A stretch of 64,000 bases of DNA from Ramlibacter paludis. GTDB lineage: Bacteria; Pseudomonadota; Gammaproteobacteria; Burkholderiales; Burkholderiaceae_C. The DNA lies in NCBI RefSeq assembly GCF_022012305.1, contig NZ_JAKLTM010000004.1:602754-666753 (forward strand). Direction: 5' to 3'. The notes below the pieces were generated by a model that ran no database searches, was not told where the DNA came from, and saw only the letters and a program-made list of their open reading frames with translations. Positions 1 to 8,553 of this stretch are shown in pieces (the stretch's first letter is position 1; every line of letters starts with the position of its first letter). Position numbers and translations under genes: made by a program.

Positions 1-1
1 G

Positions 2-1348
2 CTGGCGGCGGCGCTGCTCGCACGCGGCCCGGCCGTGGTGGTGTCGGTGCTGGCGGTGTCCGCCCTCAACTATTTCTTCGTTCCACCGCGCTACAGCTTC
101 GCCATCGACGACGCGGAGTACTGGTGGACGCTGGCCGTGCTGCTCGCCGCGTCGCTGGGCCTCAATGCCTTGCTGGCGGCCGTGCGAGCGGGCCGCGCCC
201 GGGCCGAACTGGGCGAAGCGCGCGCGGCCGAACTGCATGCGCTGGGCGAAGCGCTCGCCGATTGCCGCGGCTACGAAGCCGTGGCCGAACGCGCGGCGCA
301 CTGGCTGCATGCAAGTCTCGGTCATGCGTGCGCGGTGTTCCTGCGCGAAGACGCGGGCCTGCGCCACTGGGGCGCGCCGGCGGACGGCGACTTCCACGCG
401 GGCTCGGTCACCTGGGCGCTGGAGCACGGCCGGCCCCTGGGACGCGGCTGCGACGACTGGCCCGACCTGCCCTTGTGGTGCGCGCCTTTCGCGCCCCATG
501 GCGCGGCCGGCGCCGTCCAGGTCCTGCTGCCCTTGCGACCGCGCCCGCCGCACGACGTGCAGCAGCACTGGCTGGCGCTGACCCGCCAGGTGGGCCTGTG
601 CCTGGAACGCGAACGCGCCACCGCGAGCGCGCGCGCCGCGCAGGACAGCGCACAGGCCGAGGCGGCGCGCAACACCTTGCTCGCCTCGCTGTCGCACGAC
701 CTGCGCACGCCGCTGGCCGGCATCGTCGGCAGCGCGAGCGCGCTGCGCACGCAAGGCGATGCGCTGGCGCCGGCGCAGCGCCAGGCCCTGCTGGCCAACC
801 TGGAGAACGAGGCCCGCGACATGACCCTGCTGGCCGACAACATCCTGCAGCTCGCGCGCCTGTCGCAGCCGCAGGTGCAGCTGCGCACCGAATGGGAATC
901 GCTCGAGGAGATCCTGGGCACCGCGGTCGCGCGCATGCGGCGGCGCTGGGACGGCGCCCGGCTGCAATTGCGCGTGGCGCCGGGCCTGCCGCCGGTGCGC
1001 GCCGAAGCCTGCCTGTTCGCGCAGGTGATCGCCAACCTGCTGGACAACGCCCTGCGCCACGCCGGCGGCAGCGAGCCCGTCGTCGTCACGGCGGGCCGCA
1101 GCCGCGAAGGGCTGTTCGTCGCCGTGCGCGACCACGGGCCGGGCCTGGGCGACGCCGATGCGCAGCTGCTGTTCACGCGCTACCGGCAAGGGGACGGTGA
1201 CGGCGGCGCGGCAGGCATCGGCCTGGCGATCTGCAAGCTGGTGGTGGAGGCGCACGGCGGCACGATCGCGGCGCGGCGCTGCGAGCCGGGCACCGAGTTC
1301 CGCATCGGCCTGCCGCTGGCGGCGCTGGAGGAAGAAGCGCATGGATAA
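2..1348 (+). CDS. kdpD: KdpD-type sensor histidine kinase, C-terminal part (5' truncated by window edge)
   Basis: The reading frame is open from the first bases of the window, so the N-terminal KdpD and USP domains lie outside it. What is visible starts in the DUF4118 membrane region (hydrophobic stretches around NYFFVPPRYSF and WWTLAVLLAASLGLN). A GAF-like segment follows, then the HisKA box SLSHDLRTPLAG, and a HATPase with N box NLLDNALRHA, DHGPGLGD and GIGLAICKLVVE. KdpD senses potassium limitation or ionic stress at the inner membrane and phosphorylates KdpE. The end overlaps the start of kdpE by 8 bp, so the two are translationally coupled. kdpFABC, if present, would lie upstream of the window. 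Identification is firm because of the kdpE and kup neighbours. Confidence 0.93.
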   Translation: MAAALLARGPAVVVSVLAVSALNYFFVPPRYSFAIDDAEYWWTLAVLLAASLGLNALLAAVRAGRARAELGEARAAELHALGEALADCRGYEAVAERAAHWLHASLGHACAVFLREDAGLRHWGAPADGDFHAGSVTWALEHGRPLGRGCDDWPDLPLWCAPFAPHGAAGAVQVLLPLRPRPPHDVQQHWLALTRQVGLCLERERATASARAAQDSAQAEAARNTLLASLSHDLRTPLAGIVGSASALRTQGDALAPAQRQALLANLENEARDMTLLADNILQLARLSQPQVQLRTEWESLEEILGTAVARMRRRWDGARLQLRVAPGLPPVRAEACLFAQVIANLLDNALRHAGGSEPVVVTAGRSREGLFVAVRDHGPGLGDADAQLLFTRYRQGDGDGGAAGIGLAICKLVVEAHGGTIAARRCEPGTEFRIGLPLAALEEEAHG

Positions 1349-2027
1349 GCCCGCCGTCCTGGTGGTGGAGGACGAGAGCGGCATCGCCAGCTTCGTGGCG
1401 GCCAGCCTGAGCGCCGCTGGCCTGCGGCCTCGCGTCGCGGCCACTGCGGCCCAGGCGCGGCAGGAAATCGCGTCTGCGGCCTGCGACCTCGTGATCGTCG
1501 ACCTCGGCTTGCCGGACGAGGACGGCGTGGCGCTGATTGCCGACTGGCGCCGCAGCCGCAGCCTGCCGATCCTGGTGCTGTCGGCGCGCACGCAGGAGGA
1601 GCAGAAGATCGCGGCGCTGGATGCCGGCGCCGACGACTACCTCACCAAACCCTTCGGCGTCGGCGAACTGCTGGCGCGCGTGCGCGCCATGATGCGGCGC
1701 GCGGCACTGGCGCCGCAGCCTGCGCCGGCGTACCGGGTGGGCGAACTGGAATTCGACCGCGAAGCGCGCGCGCTGCGGCTGCGCGGCGCCGACGTGCATC
1801 TCACGCCGCGCGAATTCGCGCTGTTCGAGCGGCTCGCGCAGTCGCCCGGCAAGGTGGTCACGCACCGGAAGCTGCTGGCCGACGTGTGGGGGCCCGGGCA
1901 GGAAGACCAGTTGCACTACCTGCGGATCTACATGGGGCACCTGCGCGGGAAGCTGGAGGACGATCCGGCCGAGCCGCGCTACCTGCTGACGGAGCTCGGC
2001 GTCGGGTACCGGCTCGCCGACGAGTAG
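1341..2027 (+). CDS. kdpE: OmpR-family response regulator KdpE
   Basis: 228 residues. The receiver domain has the acidic pair at residues 10-12, phospho-acceptor Asp54 in VIVDLGLPDEDG, Ser81 and Lys103 in LTKPF. A C-terminal winged helix follows (LTPREFALFERLAQ, then the recognition segment around LRIYMGHLRGKLEDD and GVGYRL). It is the partner of the overlapping KdpD and in the known system activates kdpFABC. The ATG at 1341 lies inside the kdpD stop region. A longer frame extends upstream but only as antiparallel-quality sequence, so this start is preferred. The gene is followed directly by a large inverted repeat that probably ends the kdp transcript. Confidence 0.95.
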   Translation: MDKPAVLVVEDESGIASFVAASLSAAGLRPRVAATAAQARQEIASAACDLVIVDLGLPDEDGVALIADWRRSRSLPILVLSARTQEEQKIAALDAGADDYLTKPFGVGELLARVRAMMRRAALAPQPAPAYRVGELEFDREARALRLRGADVHLTPREFALFERLAQSPGKVVTHRKLLADVWGPGQEDQLHYLRIYMGHLRGKLEDDPAEPRYLLTELGVGYRLADE

Positions 2028-2119
2028 GGGCAGCCGCGGTTCGCCTGCGGGCTCACCACGGCCTACGGGAGCAAGAGAGGGTTTCGTAGGCCATGGTGAG
2101 GAACGAACCGCGGCTCCCC
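2027..2119. repeat. Nested inverted repeat between kdpE and kup
   Basis: The outer arms are 2027-2043 (GGGGCAGCCGCGGTTCG) and 2104-2119 (CGAACCGCGGCTCCCC), with one bulged base. The inner arms are 2052-2067 (CTCACCACGGCCTACG) and 2085-2100 (CGTAGGCCATGGTGAG), with one mismatch. The loop is 2068-2084. The element begins on the last base of the kdpE stop codon. It can fold on either strand, and it may be a terminator or a REP/MITE-like dispersed element. No clear T-run follows. Confidence 0.8.
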
Positions 2120-2182
2120 GCATTTATGCGGTTTTTATGGGCGACGGCGCACAACCGGGCCATCGCAACTTCCGGATCTCCC

Positions 2183-4081
2183 ATGGACACCGCCCTGCCG
2201 GCCGCCGCCCAGCCCCGGCACCCACGCACCGCCGCCCTCACCCTCGCCGCGCTCGGCGTGGTGTTCGGCGACATCGGCACCAGCCCGCTCTACACCGTCA
2301 AGCAGATCTTCGCGCCCGAGACCGGCGTGCCGCTGGACGCCGCCACCATCGTCGGCGCGGTGTCGGTGGTGTTCTGGGCACTGATGCTCGTCGTGACCCT
2401 CAAGTACGTGGTGCTGATCCTGCGCGCCGGCAACCACGGCGAGGGCGGCATCATGGCCTTGCTGGCGCTGGCCTCGCAGACCGCGGCCGGCCGGCCGCGC
2501 CTTCGCTCGCGGCTGCTCTGGCTGGGCGCCTTCGGCGCCTGCCTCTTCTACGGCGACAGCGTGCTGACGCCGGCCATCTCCGTGATGAGCGCGGTCGAAG
2601 GCCTGGAGCTGGTGGCGCCTTCGCTGACGCCCTGGGTGCTGCCGCTCTCGCTCGCGGTGCTGGTGGGCCTGTTCGTCGCGCAAAGCCGCGGCACCGCTGC
2701 CGTCGGCCGCTGGTTCGGGCCGGTGATCGTCGCCTGGTTCCTCGCACTGGGCGTGGTCGGCGTCTTCCAGGTCGCGCAGGCGCCGCAGGTGCTGCAGGCG
2801 CTCGACCCGCGCCACGCCTGGCACTTCCTGGCCGCGCGCGGCGCCGGCGTGTTCCTGGCCGTGGGCGCGGTGGTGCTCGCGCTCACGGGCGCGGAAGCGC
2901 TCTATGCCGACATGGGCCACTTCGGCCGCCGCCCGATCCGGCTCGCCTGGAGCTTCCTCGTGCTGCCGGCACTGGCCTTGAACTACGCCGGCCAGGGCGC
3001 GCTGCTGCTGCGCGACCCCGCGGCACTGCAGAACCCGTTCTACCTGAGCTTCCCGCCGGCGCTGCTGCTGCCGGCCGTCGTGCTCGCCACCGCGGCGACC
3101 ATCATCGCCTCGCAGGCCGTGATCTCCGGCGCCTTCTCGCTCACGCAGCAGGCGATCCAGCTCGGCTTCCTGCCGCGGCTGCGCATCATCCACACCTCGG
3201 TGCGCGAGCGCGGCCAGATCTACGTGCCGGCGGTCAACTGGCTGTTGCTGCTGGCGGTGGCGCTCGCCTGCGTCGGATTCGGTTCGTCGTCGGCGATGGC
3301 CTCGGCCTACGGCATCGCGGTGACCGGCACCATGCTGATCACCACCGTGCTCACCTGGTTCGTGGTGCGGCGCGCCTGGGGCTACCCGTGGTGGGTCGCG
3401 GCGGGCGCGACGGCGTTCTTCGTGGCGCTCGACACCTTGCTGTTCGTCTCCTGTTCGCTCAAGGTGCTGGAGGGCGGCTGGTTCCCGCTGGCGCTGGCCG
3501 CGGCGCTGCTGGTGGTGATGACCGCCTGGAAACGCGGGCGCGAGCTGCTGGGCGAAACGCTGCGCGCCGACCAGATGCCGCTGCGCGACTTCGTCGCCGG
3601 CCTCGCGGCCGACGCCGCGCTGGTGCGCGTGGACCGCACGGCGGTCTTCCTCTCGGCCGCGCGCGGCCCGGTGCCGCTCGCGCTGCTGCACAACATGAAG
3701 CACAACCTGGTCCTGCACCAACGCAACGTGGTGGTGACCGTTCGCTTCCAGGAAGAGCCGACGGTGGCGCCCTCGCAACGCGCCCGGGTCGAAGAGATCG
3801 GCGAAGGCTTCTGGCAGGTGGACTTGGCCTTCGGCTTCGCCGAGCAGCCGGACATCCCGGCCGCGCTGGCCCTGTGCGCGGCCCAGGGCCTGGCGCTGGA
3901 TCCGTTCGCCACCTCGTTCTTCCTCAGCCGGGAGACCATCGTGCCGCGGCCGCGCGCGGCGATGGCGCGCTGGCGCCAGAACCTGTTCGAGACCCTGTCG
4001 CGCAACGCCGGGCGCGCGGTCGACTACTTCGGCATTCCGTACAACGGGGTGATCGAGCTGGGAACGCGGGTTCAGCTCTGA
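2183..4081 (+). CDS. kup: Low-affinity potassium uptake protein Kup
   Basis: 632 residues, close to the 622 of E. coli Kup. The N-terminus carries the family signature [16 protein letters not shown] at about residues 25-40. About 12 hydrophobic membrane segments follow, then a cytoplasmic C-terminal domain from roughly residue 465. It acts as a K+/H+ symporter in the inner membrane. The ATG at 2183 ([10 protein letters not shown]) is chosen because the signature then sits at the usual distance. Upstream in-frame ATGs at 2093 and 2126 would add residues encoded partly by the inverted repeat. Together with kdpDE this forms a potassium-homeostasis neighbourhood. The 3' end overlaps the convergent 148-residue gene by 10 bp. 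Confidence 0.95.
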   Translation: MDTALPAAAQPRHPRTAALTLAALGVVFGDIGTSPLYTVKQIFAPETGVPLDAATIVGAVSVVFWALMLVVTLKYVVLILRAGNHGEGGIMALLALASQTAAGRPRLRSRLLWLGAFGACLFYGDSVLTPAISVMSAVEGLELVAPSLTPWVLPLSLAVLVGLFVAQSRGTAAVGRWFGPVIVAWFLALGVVGVFQVAQAPQVLQALDPRHAWHFLAARGAGVFLAVGAVVLALTGAEALYADMGHFGRRPIRLAWSFLVLPALALNYAGQGALLLRDPAALQNPFYLSFPPALLLPAVVLATAATIIASQAVISGAFSLTQQAIQLGFLPRLRIIHTSVRERGQIYVPAVNWLLLLAVALACVGFGSSSAMASAYGIAVTGTMLITTVLTWFVVRRAWGYPWWVAAGATAFFVALDTLLFVSCSLKVLEGGWFPLALAAALLVVMTAWKRGRELLGETLRADQMPLRDFVAGLAADAALVRVDRTAVFLSAARGPVPLALLHNMKHNLVLHQRNVVVTVRFQEEPTVAPSQRARVEEIGEGFWQVDLAFGFAEQPDIPAALALCAAQGLALDPFATSFFLSRETIVPRPRAAMARWRQNLFETLSRNAGRAVDYFGIPYNGVIELGTRVQL

Positions 4082-4518
4082 GCCAGCCGCGCGAGCTCCG
4101 CCACCTGCCAGCGAAACTCACCCTGGAAGGCGGAAGGATCCATCACGGCGGATCCGGAGTACGCATAGACGGCCGCATAGGCCGCGTAGCTCGCCGCTTC
4201 CAGCGCGCGTCCGGCCAGCGCATGGGCGACCGCGTTGGTGGCCGACACCGCGGCATGCGCGGCGCCGTCGATCGAACGCGAGCCCGGGTGGCTGCGCGCG
4301 ACGGCTGACGCCGCATCGCGCGCAGCGGCGAGCGCTGCGTCGTCGCTGCGCCCTTCGACATACGCCTGCAGCGTGTCGACGGCGGCGATCGCGCGCTCGT
4401 CTTCCAGCAGGTGGCGCACGCGTTGCACGCAGCCCGAGCCGAACGCGAGGCGCAGCCGGGCCTGCGACGGGTCCGAGAGCTGCAGCGTTCGCGCCAGCGC
4501 TTCCAGTTCCTCGTTCAC
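4072..4518 (-). CDS. Alanine-rich helical protein, Imm5-like putative immunity protein
   Basis: 148 residues with a GTG start, chosen because AAGGAG lies 9 nt upstream. The protein is strongly helical and alanine-rich, with repeated [16 protein letters not shown] heptads in its second half and a short acidic N-terminus ([12 protein letters not shown]). This pattern resembles proteins annotated as putative immunity protein of the Imm5 type, but the match is by eye only. No toxin gene is adjacent; the neighbours are kup (convergent, 10 bp overlap) and the aconitase (11 bp upstream, same strand), so it may be co-transcribed with the aconitase operon. Its function is unknown. Confidence 0.6.
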   Translation of the reverse strand: MNEELEALARTLQLSDPSQARLRLAFGSGCVQRVRHLLEDERAIAAVDTLQAYVEGRSDDAALAAARDAASAVARSHPGSRSIDGAAHAAVSATNAVAHALAGRALEAASYAAYAAVYAYSGSAVMDPSAFQGEFRWQVAELARLAQS

Positions 4519-4528
4519 GCCCTCTCCT

Positions 4529-7213
4529 TCAACCCAGCATCGCGCCCTGGGTGGCGGCCGGAACCGTTCCGTTCACGTATTCTCGCCACACCCGCGGCAT
4601 GATGCCGCCGTGCCGCCAGTAGGCGACGTCCTCCTCCGTATCCAGCCGCACGCCCAGGGGCACGGCCAGCATTTCCCCGCTGGCGCGCGTGAAGCGGGCC
4701 ACGACCTCCCCGCCGACTCGCGCGTGCTGGGCGAGCCCGGAAATGTCGATGCGCTCCGTGCCGTCGAGTCCCAGCACTTCGGCGTTGACCCCGGGCCGGA
4801 ACTGCAACGGCAACACGCCCATGCCGACCAGGTTGGTGCGATGGATGCGCTCGAAACTCTCCGCGATGACCACTTTCACCCCGAGCAGCGCCACGCCCTT
4901 GGCCGCCCAGTCGCGCGAGGAGCCGCAGCCGTAGTTCTTGCCGGCGATCACCGCCAGCGGCACGCCCCGCCGCAGGTACTGCACGGCCGCTTCGAACACG
5001 CGCATCTGCGTGCCTTCGGGCAGCAGCCGGGTGACGCCGCCTTCCACGCCCGGCACCATGCGGTTGCGCAGCCGGATGTTGGCGAAGGTCGCGCGCACCG
5101 CCACGTCGTGGTTGCCGCGCCGCGTCGTGTAGTTGTTGAAGTCCGGCTTCTGCACGCCCTTGGCGAGCAGGAAGTCCGCGGCCGGCGTTCCCAGGCTGAT
5201 CGCGCCGGAGGGCGAGATGTGGTCGGTGGTCACCGAGTCGCCCAGGATCACCAGCGGCCGCATGCCGCGCAGGTCCGTCACGGGATCCGGCGCGCGCTTC
5301 AGGCCGTCGAAGTAAGGCGGGCGGCGGATGTAGGTGCTGGCGGGCTGCCAGCCGAAGCGCTGGCTGCTCTCGCCCGCCAGTCCGTCCCAGGCCGGACCGC
5401 CATCGAACAGGTCGGCGTACTTGCGGCGAAAGAGTTCCGGCTCATAGGCGCCGGCCACCGCGGCGGCGATTTCGTCGGAGGTCGGCCAGACGTCGCGCAG
5501 GTAGACCGGGCGGCCGTCGTCGGTGTGGGCGATCGGCTCGGTGGTGACGTCGATCGTGAGGGAACCGGCCAGCGCGTACGCCACGACCAGCGCCGGCGAG
5601 CCCAGGTACGACGCGCGCACATTGGGATGGATGCGCCCTTCGAAGTTCCGGTTGCCCGAGAGGACGGCCGTCACCACGAGCTTCTCGCGCTCGATCGCTT
5701 CCACGATGTTGTCCGGCAGCGGGCCGGAGCCGCCGTTGCAAGTGGTGCAGCCGAAACCTGCCACGTGGAAGCCCAGCGCATCCAGCGCGGGCTGCAGCCC
5801 GGCCTTCTCCAGCACGGCCGCCGTCACCTGGCTGCCCGGAACGAGCGAGGTCTTCACCCACGGCTTGGTCTTCAGGCCGAGGGCCACGGCCTTCTTCGCC
5901 ACCAGGCCGGCGGCCATCATGTTGACCGGATTGGCGGTGTTGGTGCAGCTCGTGATCGCGGCAATGGCGACGGCGCCGTCGTGCAGCGCGAACTCCTCGC
6001 CCTTGACGGCGACGCGGCGCGCCGGATCGAGCGGGCGGCCCGCGATCTCCAGGTGGTGCTGGTGGAACGCCTGCGCCACCTGCGCCAGGTCCAGGTGGTC
6101 TTCGGGGTTGCGCGGCCCGGCGAGGCAGGGACGGATGGTGTCGAGGTCCAGCGCAACGACGGCGTCGAATCGCGGCGCCGGCGTGGACGCGTCGCGCCAG
6201 AGCTTCTGCGCGCGCGCGTAGGCCTCGACCAGGGCGACCTGCTCCGGCTCGCGGCCGGTGCGATGCAGGTACTCGGTGGTGGTGCGGTCGATCGGGAAGT
6301 AGACCGCCGTCGCGCCGTACTCCGGCGCCATGTTGGCGATCATGCCGCGGTCGCCCAGCGAAAGCGCCTCCAGGCCGGCGCCGAAGAATTCGACGAACTT
6401 GGCCACCACGCCCAGTTCGCGCAATTGCCGCGTGATGGCCAGCACCAGGTCGGTGGGCAGCACGCCCTCGCGCAGCCGGCCCCGCACCTCGAAGCCGATC
6501 ACCTCCGGCAGTGCGAGCGCCACCGGTTTGCCGACCATCACGGCCTCGGCCTCGATGCCGCCCACGCCCCAGCCCAGCACGCCCAGGCCGTTGACCATGG
6601 GCGTGTGGCTGTCGGTGCCGACGCAGGTGTCGGGGATCGCGAGTTCGCCGCCTTCGACAGGCTCGGTCCACACCACCTTCGCGATGTGCTCCAGGTGGAT
6701 CTGGTGCATGATGCCCTTGCCCGGCGGCACGATGCGCACGCCCTCGAAGCTGCTGCTGCACCAGCGCAGGAACGCGAAACGTTCGCCGTTGCGTTCGTAC
6801 TCTTCTTCCAGGTTGATGCGGCGCGCGTCCGGGCTGGCCCAGCGGTCGACCTGCAGCGAGTGGTCGATGATGACGTCGACCGGAACCTTCGGCCGCACCT
6901 GGGCCGGGTCGCCGCCCGCATCGGCGACGGCGTCGCGGATGCCGGCCAGGTCGACGAGCATCACCTGCGCCAGGATGTCCTGGCCGTAGACGCGCACCGG
7001 ATAGAAATTCAGGCCGCGGCCGGTGCGGCGCTGCAGCAGCGCATCCACCTCCGCCTGCGTGTCGATGCCGCGGGTGGCCTGCCGCAGCAGGTTCTCCAGC
7101 ATGATGCGCAGCGAGAACGGCAGCTGGTCGACGCCGGGAACTTCGGCGATGGGGACGTAGTGGACGGTGCGGCCCGGCAGGGGCAGGCGCGCGAGTTGGG
7201 GTGAAAGCTTCAT
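4529..7213 (-). CDS. Aconitase-family hydratase (AcnA/AcnD-like)
   Basis: 894 residues, full length for a monofunctional aconitase or 2-methylisocitrate dehydratase. The three iron-sulfur ligands are visible: Cys423 in TSCTNTANP, and Cys489 and Cys492 in GCTTCNGGSGPL. The N-terminal part carries DTCVGTDSHTPMVNGLG. The C-terminal swivel domain carries LGDSVTTDHISPSG and GKNYGCGSSRDWAAKG. The CTTCNG motif is closer to AcnD than to AcnA (CTTCIG), and the PrpF-family gene lies 9 bp upstream, which suggests an AcnD-like role. The enzyme would hydrate or dehydrate a tricarboxylate such as cis-aconitate or methylaconitate. No prpB or prpC is nearby, so an ordinary methylcitrate locus is not complete here. 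Confidence 0.9.
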   Translation of the reverse strand: MKLSPQLARLPLPGRTVHYVPIAEVPGVDQLPFSLRIMLENLLRQATRGIDTQAEVDALLQRRTGRGLNFYPVRVYGQDILAQVMLVDLAGIRDAVADAGGDPAQVRPKVPVDVIIDHSLQVDRWASPDARRINLEEEYERNGERFAFLRWCSSSFEGVRIVPPGKGIMHQIHLEHIAKVVWTEPVEGGELAIPDTCVGTDSHTPMVNGLGVLGWGVGGIEAEAVMVGKPVALALPEVIGFEVRGRLREGVLPTDLVLAITRQLRELGVVAKFVEFFGAGLEALSLGDRGMIANMAPEYGATAVYFPIDRTTTEYLHRTGREPEQVALVEAYARAQKLWRDASTPAPRFDAVVALDLDTIRPCLAGPRNPEDHLDLAQVAQAFHQHHLEIAGRPLDPARRVAVKGEEFALHDGAVAIAAITSCTNTANPVNMMAAGLVAKKAVALGLKTKPWVKTSLVPGSQVTAAVLEKAGLQPALDALGFHVAGFGCTTCNGGSGPLPDNIVEAIEREKLVVTAVLSGNRNFEGRIHPNVRASYLGSPALVVAYALAGSLTIDVTTEPIAHTDDGRPVYLRDVWPTSDEIAAAVAGAYEPELFRRKYADLFDGGPAWDGLAGESSQRFGWQPASTYIRRPPYFDGLKRAPDPVTDLRGMRPLVILGDSVTTDHISPSGAISLGTPAADFLLAKGVQKPDFNNYTTRRGNHDVAVRATFANIRLRNRMVPGVEGGVTRLLPEGTQMRVFEAAVQYLRRGVPLAVIAGKNYGCGSSRDWAAKGVALLGVKVVIAESFERIHRTNLVGMGVLPLQFRPGVNAEVLGLDGTERIDISGLAQHARVGGEVVARFTRASGEMLAVPLGVRLDTEEDVAYWRHGGIMPRVWREYVNGTVPAATQGAMLG

Positions 7214-7222
7214 GGGGCGGGA

Positions 7223-8410
7223 TCAGCTGGCGTAGTTGGAAGGAACGAAGACCACGCCATCCATCAGGCGGCGCGCGCTGCGGCTCATGGTGGCTTTCGC
7301 GACTTGCCACTCCCCGTCGATCTCCGAGGCCGAAGCCCCGACCGTGAGCGCGCCCGAGGGATGGCCGAAGCGCACCTCTTCCCGCGCGCCGGCGCCGCCC
7401 AGGACGCGCGCCACCACGGTGCCGGGGATCGCCGCCGCCACCGCGATCGCCACCGCGCCGGTGCCGGTCATCGCGTGGTGCAGCTTGCCCATCGAGAAGA
7501 TGCGGGCGCACAGGTCGATGTCGTCCACAGCGACCCGCTTGCCGCTGGCAGCGACATAGGCCGCCGGCGAGGCGACGAAAGCCAGCTTGGGTGTGTGCGG
7601 GCGCTTCTCGGTGGCTTCCTCCGCCGTCTTCGCCAGGCCCATGGCGACGGTGGCGTGGGCGCGGATGGTTTCGCAGCGCGCCAGCACGGTGGCGTCGCCG
7701 TTGACGTCCGCCTGCAGTTCGGTGCCGCGGAAGCCCAGCGCGGCCGCGTCGACGAAGATCGTCGGGTTGCCCGCGTTGATGAGGGTGGCCTCGATGGCGC
7801 CCACGTCCGGCACCTGCAGCTGGTCGACCTTGCGACCGGTCGGGAACATCGCGCCGCCGTCGCCATCGTCCTCCGCACCCGGGTCCAGGAATTCCAGCCT
7901 GATCTCCGCCGCCGGGAAGGTCACCCCATCGAGCTCGAAGCTGCCGGTCTCCTGCACTTCGCCGCCGGCCATCGGAACGTAGGCAACGATCTTCTTGCCG
8001 ATGTTGGCCTGCCAGATGCGGACCGTGGCCACGCCGTCGCGCGGCGCGTCGACCAGTCCGCGCGCGATGGCGAAGGGGCCGACCGCCGACGTGAGGTTGC
8101 CGCAGTTGCCGCTCCAGTCGATCACGGGCTTCTCGACCGACACCGCGCCGAACAGGTAATCGACGTCGCTGTCGCCGCGGCTGCTGCGGCTGGCCAGCAC
8201 CACCTTGCTGGTGCTGGACGTCGCGCCGCCCATGCCGTCGATGTGCTGCCGGTAGCGGTCGGGGCTGCCGACGACGCGCAGCAGGAAGGCGTCGCGCAGG
8301 GCGGGGTTGTCGCGGGCTTCGGCCGGCAGGTCGGCCGGTTCGAAAAAGACGCCTTTGCTGGTGCCGCCGCGCATGTAGGTCGCGCGGACACCGATCTGCC
8401 TGGATGTCAT
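7223..8410 (-). CDS. PrpF-family aconitate/methylaconitate isomerase
   Basis: 395 residues, the usual PrpF length, with a two-lobed diaminopimelate-epimerase-like fold expected. The family features RATYMRGGTSKGVFF, DGMGGATSSTSKVV (Lys69) and WSGNCGNLTSAVGPF (Cys103) are present; the Lys and Cys are the catalytic candidates. In the AcnD pathway PrpF isomerises 2-methylaconitate, and characterised homologues also bind trans-aconitate. The related 4-oxalomesaconate tautomerase activity cannot be excluded. The ATG at 8410 is preferred over 8488 because MTSRQIGVRATYMRGG is the usual N-terminus. It is the first gene of a leftward operon with the aconitase and is driven by the promoter at 8467-8496. 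Confidence 0.88.
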   Translation of the reverse strand: MTSRQIGVRATYMRGGTSKGVFFEPADLPAEARDNPALRDAFLLRVVGSPDRYRQHIDGMGGATSSTSKVVLASRSSRGDSDVDYLFGAVSVEKPVIDWSGNCGNLTSAVGPFAIARGLVDAPRDGVATVRIWQANIGKKIVAYVPMAGGEVQETGSFELDGVTFPAAEIRLEFLDPGAEDDGDGGAMFPTGRKVDQLQVPDVGAIEATLINAGNPTIFVDAAALGFRGTELQADVNGDATVLARCETIRAHATVAMGLAKTAEEATEKRPHTPKLAFVASPAAYVAASGKRVAVDDIDLCARIFSMGKLHHAMTGTGAVAIAVAAAIPGTVVARVLGGAGAREEVRFGHPSGALTVGASASEIDGEWQVAKATMSRSARRLMDGVVFVPSNYAS

Positions 8411-8463
8411 GGGAGTTCGCTTCTTTCCTTCGGGTTTCCACCGGGCTTGCCGGTTGGCTTGAA

Positions 8464-8484
8464 TGTATTTTAAGATCACATACG
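8464..8484. promoter_or_regulatory. Possible GntR operator half-sites TGTAT/ATACG
   Basis: TGTAT (8464-8468) and ATACG (8480-8484) form an imperfect inverted repeat with an 11 bp centre. They lie between the -35 and -10 boxes of the leftward promoter and in the divergent region with the GntR-type gene. GntR/FadR regulators often bind TGTAT-ATACA-type palindromes, so this is a plausible autoregulatory and operon operator. Confidence 0.35.
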
Positions 8485-8496
8485 ACAAACAGTCAA
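8467..8496 (-). promoter_or_regulatory. Sigma70-like promoter of the prpF-aconitase operon
   Basis: On the minus strand TTGACT (8496-8491) and TAAAAT (8472-8467) are separated by 18 bp, a good sigma70 match. It would give a leader of about 50 nt before the PrpF ATG at 8410. This AT-rich patch stands out in the GC-rich sequence. Confidence 0.6.
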
Positions 8497-8553
8497 ACCA
8501 TTCGCGTTCCCACCCATGGCCTGCCCGAAGCCCGCCGACCCGCGACCTACACT

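Noticed and set aside
2135..4308. Long frames in kup region on both strands (547 and 723 codons)
   Set aside because: Arg/Ala-rich shadows without family motifs; kup itself is a full-length match.
4235..7204. A 989-codon open frame on the plus strand
   Set aside because: It runs antisense to the aconitase gene, whose minus-strand frame has all catalytic motifs; the plus frame is a shadow of GC-rich codon use.
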